DNA of 64,000 nucleotides, from NCBI RefSeq assembly GCF_017848645.1, contig NZ_JAFEIF010000042.1, forward strand, positions 1 to 64,000, given 5' to 3'. A program made the translations under genes and the position numbers. The notes beneath the pieces are model-generated. The model searched no databases, was not told the origin of the DNA, and saw only the letters and a program-made list of their open reading frames with translations. The DNA is from Limnohabitans sp. Its GTDB lineage: Bacteria > Pseudomonadota > Gammaproteobacteria > Burkholderiales > Burkholderiaceae_C. Shown here one piece after another: positions 62,430-64,000 of this stretch (positions are counted from its first letter, which is position 1; the number at the start of each line of letters is the position of its first letter).

Positions 62430-63812
62430 TCAGTCGGTGTCCGCTTGCCTGAATTTCATCAAGGCCATCAAGCCGCCAGCGCTGTTGTTGAACACCGAAA
62501 ACGTGCCGCCCATGCGCTGCACTGAGCGCTCGACAATGGCCAGGCCCAGGCCAGAGCCGGTGGCTGCGGTGCGGGCCGCATCACCTCTGAAAAACGGTTG
62601 GGTCAGGTTTTTCAGGGTTTCATCCGACACGCCGGGGCCTTGGTCGCGCACGCGCAGCAGCACCCAGCCCTCGTGCACGCGGGCCACGATTTCGACGCGG
62701 GTGATACCGTCCGCTGGGCTTTGGCCGTAGCGCCGGGCGTTTTCCAGCAGGTTGGACAGCACGCGGCCCAACTCCACCGGCTCGGCTTGGACCTGCAGGT
62801 CTTCGCCCACATCCACCGTGATTTGCAGGCGCGCGTTGTTACGCCAAGGCGTGATGCAGCGGCTGATCACGCCGGACAACAGCACGGGCCCCAGGTCGGT
62901 GGGTTCTGGGCGCGCATAGTCCAAAAACTTGTCAATGATGTCGTCCAGTTGCTCGATGTCGGCCACCATCAATTCGCGGGTTTGCGGGTCGCTGACGCTC
63001 AACTCGGTTTCCAGCCGCAAGCGGGCCAGGGGCGTGCGCAGGTCGTGCGAAATCCCGGCCAGCATCAAGGCGCGTTCGGCTTCGATTTTGGCCAGGCGCT
63101 CGGCCATGCGGTTGAAGCCGATGTTGACCTCGCGGATCTCGCTGGTGGCGGCCCCTTCGTCCAGGGGCGCGCCATGGAAATGCCCCTCACGCACCCGGCT
63201 GGCCGCGTAAGACAGGCGTTTGAGCGGGCGGTTGATCAGGCCTGCCATGATGGCCGCGCCCACCAAGGACAGTGCAGTGGTGAAGCTCAACCACAGCAGC
63301 CAGGCGCTGCCGCCCAAGGGCTTCAGACGCGAGGGGTCCATTTGCAGCCAGTAGCTGTCGCGTGCGATGGCAAAGCCAATCCACAGACCCTCTTCGTCGT
63401 TCACGCTCGAGGCCACAACAGTGCCGGGCCCCAGTCTTTTGACCATTTCATTGACCAGCCGACTGTCCATGCCCGAATCGGTGAAGGTTTCGATGTGATC
63501 GTCAGGCTCGCGCAGCTGGATGCGGACATCCTCTTCATCGGCCAACATTTTGATGAGGGACAGGCGGGCGATCTCATCGCTGTTTTTCAGCGCGGTTTTG
63601 GTCAGGTTGACCACGGTGGCGATTTGGTGGGCATTGCGCAGGATGCGTGGCTCGTATTCCTGCGTTTTGAACATCTGCAGCCAGGCCACGCTGCTGAAAA
63701 AAATCAGCAAGGCCAACAAAATGAAGGTGCGCCAAAAAAGGCTGAGCTTGACCAAGGGGCCAGCTGTGGGGCTGGCCGTTACTTCATCCGGGGCAGTGGG
63801 CGCTGTTTTCAC
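62430..63812 (-). CDS. Sensor histidine kinase (EnvZ/OmpR-type)
   Basis: A 460-residue two-helix membrane kinase. Helix 1 is near 27-47 and helix 2 near 170-192, enclosing a 120-residue periplasmic sensor; then HAMP (193-245), the H-box GISHDLRTPLARLRLE (His256), N-box NLLENARRYG, G1 DQGPGV and G2 GSGLGLAIV. All catalytic boxes are intact. GTG 63812 overlaps the stop of the upstream response regulator as GTGA, so translation is coupled. The signal is unknown; the pattern is that of EnvZ homologues in Burkholderiales. Confidence 0.92.
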   Translation of the reverse strand: MKTAPTAPDEVTASPTAGPLVKLSLFWRTFILLALLIFFSSVAWLQMFKTQEYEPRILRNAHQIATVVNLTKTALKNSDEIARLSLIKMLADEEDVRIQLREPDDHIETFTDSGMDSRLVNEMVKRLGPGTVVASSVNDEEGLWIGFAIARDSYWLQMDPSRLKPLGGSAWLLWLSFTTALSLVGAAIMAGLINRPLKRLSYAASRVREGHFHGAPLDEGAATSEIREVNIGFNRMAERLAKIEAERALMLAGISHDLRTPLARLRLETELSVSDPQTRELMVADIEQLDDIIDKFLDYARPEPTDLGPVLLSGVISRCITPWRNNARLQITVDVGEDLQVQAEPVELGRVLSNLLENARRYGQSPADGITRVEIVARVHEGWVLLRVRDQGPGVSDETLKNLTQPFFRGDAARTAATGSGLGLAIVERSVQRMGGTFSVFNNSAGGLMALMKFRQADTD

Positions 63813-64000
63813 GCTTGTCCATCGGGCACAAACACGTAGCCCACACCCCAAACCGTCTGGATGATTTTGGGCGAGGCGGGGTCGACTTCGATCATTTTGC
63901 GCAGGCGGGAAATCTGCACATCCAGGCTGCGGTCAAAGGGCTCGAACTCGCGGCCTCGCGCCAGTTGCGCCAACTTGTCGCGCGTGAGCGATTGCCGTGG
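63809..64000 (-). CDS. OmpR-family response regulator (C-terminal part, cut by window edge)
   Basis: The last 63 residues are visible: a winged-helix DNA-binding domain with LTRDKLAQLARGREFEPFDR, DVQISRLRKMIEVDP and the terminal QTVWGVGYVFVPDG, which is diagnostic of OmpR/PhoB regulators. The receiver domain lies beyond the window. The stop overlaps the kinase start, giving a coupled two-component pair. Confidence 0.93.
   Translation of the reverse strand, partial: PRQSLTRDKLAQLARGREFEPFDRSLDVQISRLRKMIEVDPASPKIIQTVWGVGYVFVPDGQA

Overview
The window looks like chromosomal DNA of a betaproteobacterium, most likely of the family Comamonadaceae (Burkholderiales). The reasons are the high G+C content, an RpoD with a long Lys/Ala/Pro-rich N-terminus, a gentisate-type 3-hydroxybenzoate pathway, a PaaZ fusion enzyme, a Bug/TctC-type binding protein and an AB-fused Mrp antiporter. 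The genus is not assigned; no rRNA, tRNA or CRISPR array was seen.

Layout. 1-3.8 kb: the pilin end of a Tad/Flp pilus locus (possible secretin start, cpaB, cpaA, flp, tadE, tadG-like), followed by an unknown lipoprotein. 4.9-16 kb: an exopolysaccharide locus. Eight genes run leftward from 13222 to 4889, most joined by ATGA overlaps: a processive GT2 synthase, a bactofilin-like beta-helix protein, an exported unknown protein, a UDP-GlcNAc 2-epimerase, a YaiO-type barrel, a polytopic membrane protein, a NodB-like deacetylase and a 91-residue protein. A lipoprotein paralogue of the deacetylase and a Crp-PAS regulator read the other way. 17.7-22 kb: UspA behind an FNR-type promoter, a frameshifted P-type ATPase and an aldo/keto reductase. 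22-24 kb: an AbiE toxin-antitoxin pair and a truncated PIN toxin.

24.4-31 kb: a catabolic island with a split transketolase, a TRAP transporter, an SDR and a divergent LysR regulator with a perfect operator palindrome. 31.6-35.4 kb: 3-hydroxybenzoate degradation through gentisate, maleylpyruvate and fumarylpyruvate, with a REP-like repeat inside. 35.7-43.3 kb: a serine esterase and a six-gene mrp antiporter operon. 43.4-51.6 kb: paaZ, a methyltransferase, a GntR-controlled operon (biotin carrier, regulator, CoA-transferase, TctC binding protein, carboxyltransferase) and a YkgJ protein.

51.6-59.4 kb: a five-gene operon on the minus strand joining a Crp-type regulator, an HlyD-like protein, a BcsA-like synthase with PilZ, a Leu/Ile/Val-type binding protein and a PAS-GGDEF-EAL protein. 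It reads as a self-contained, c-di-GMP-controlled polysaccharide module. 59.5-64 kb: rpoD with terminator and promoter, then an EnvZ/OmpR-type pair cut by the window edge.

The two polysaccharide loci, each with its own Crp-family regulator, are the most promising candidates for undescribed systems. Their products cannot be named from sequence alone.
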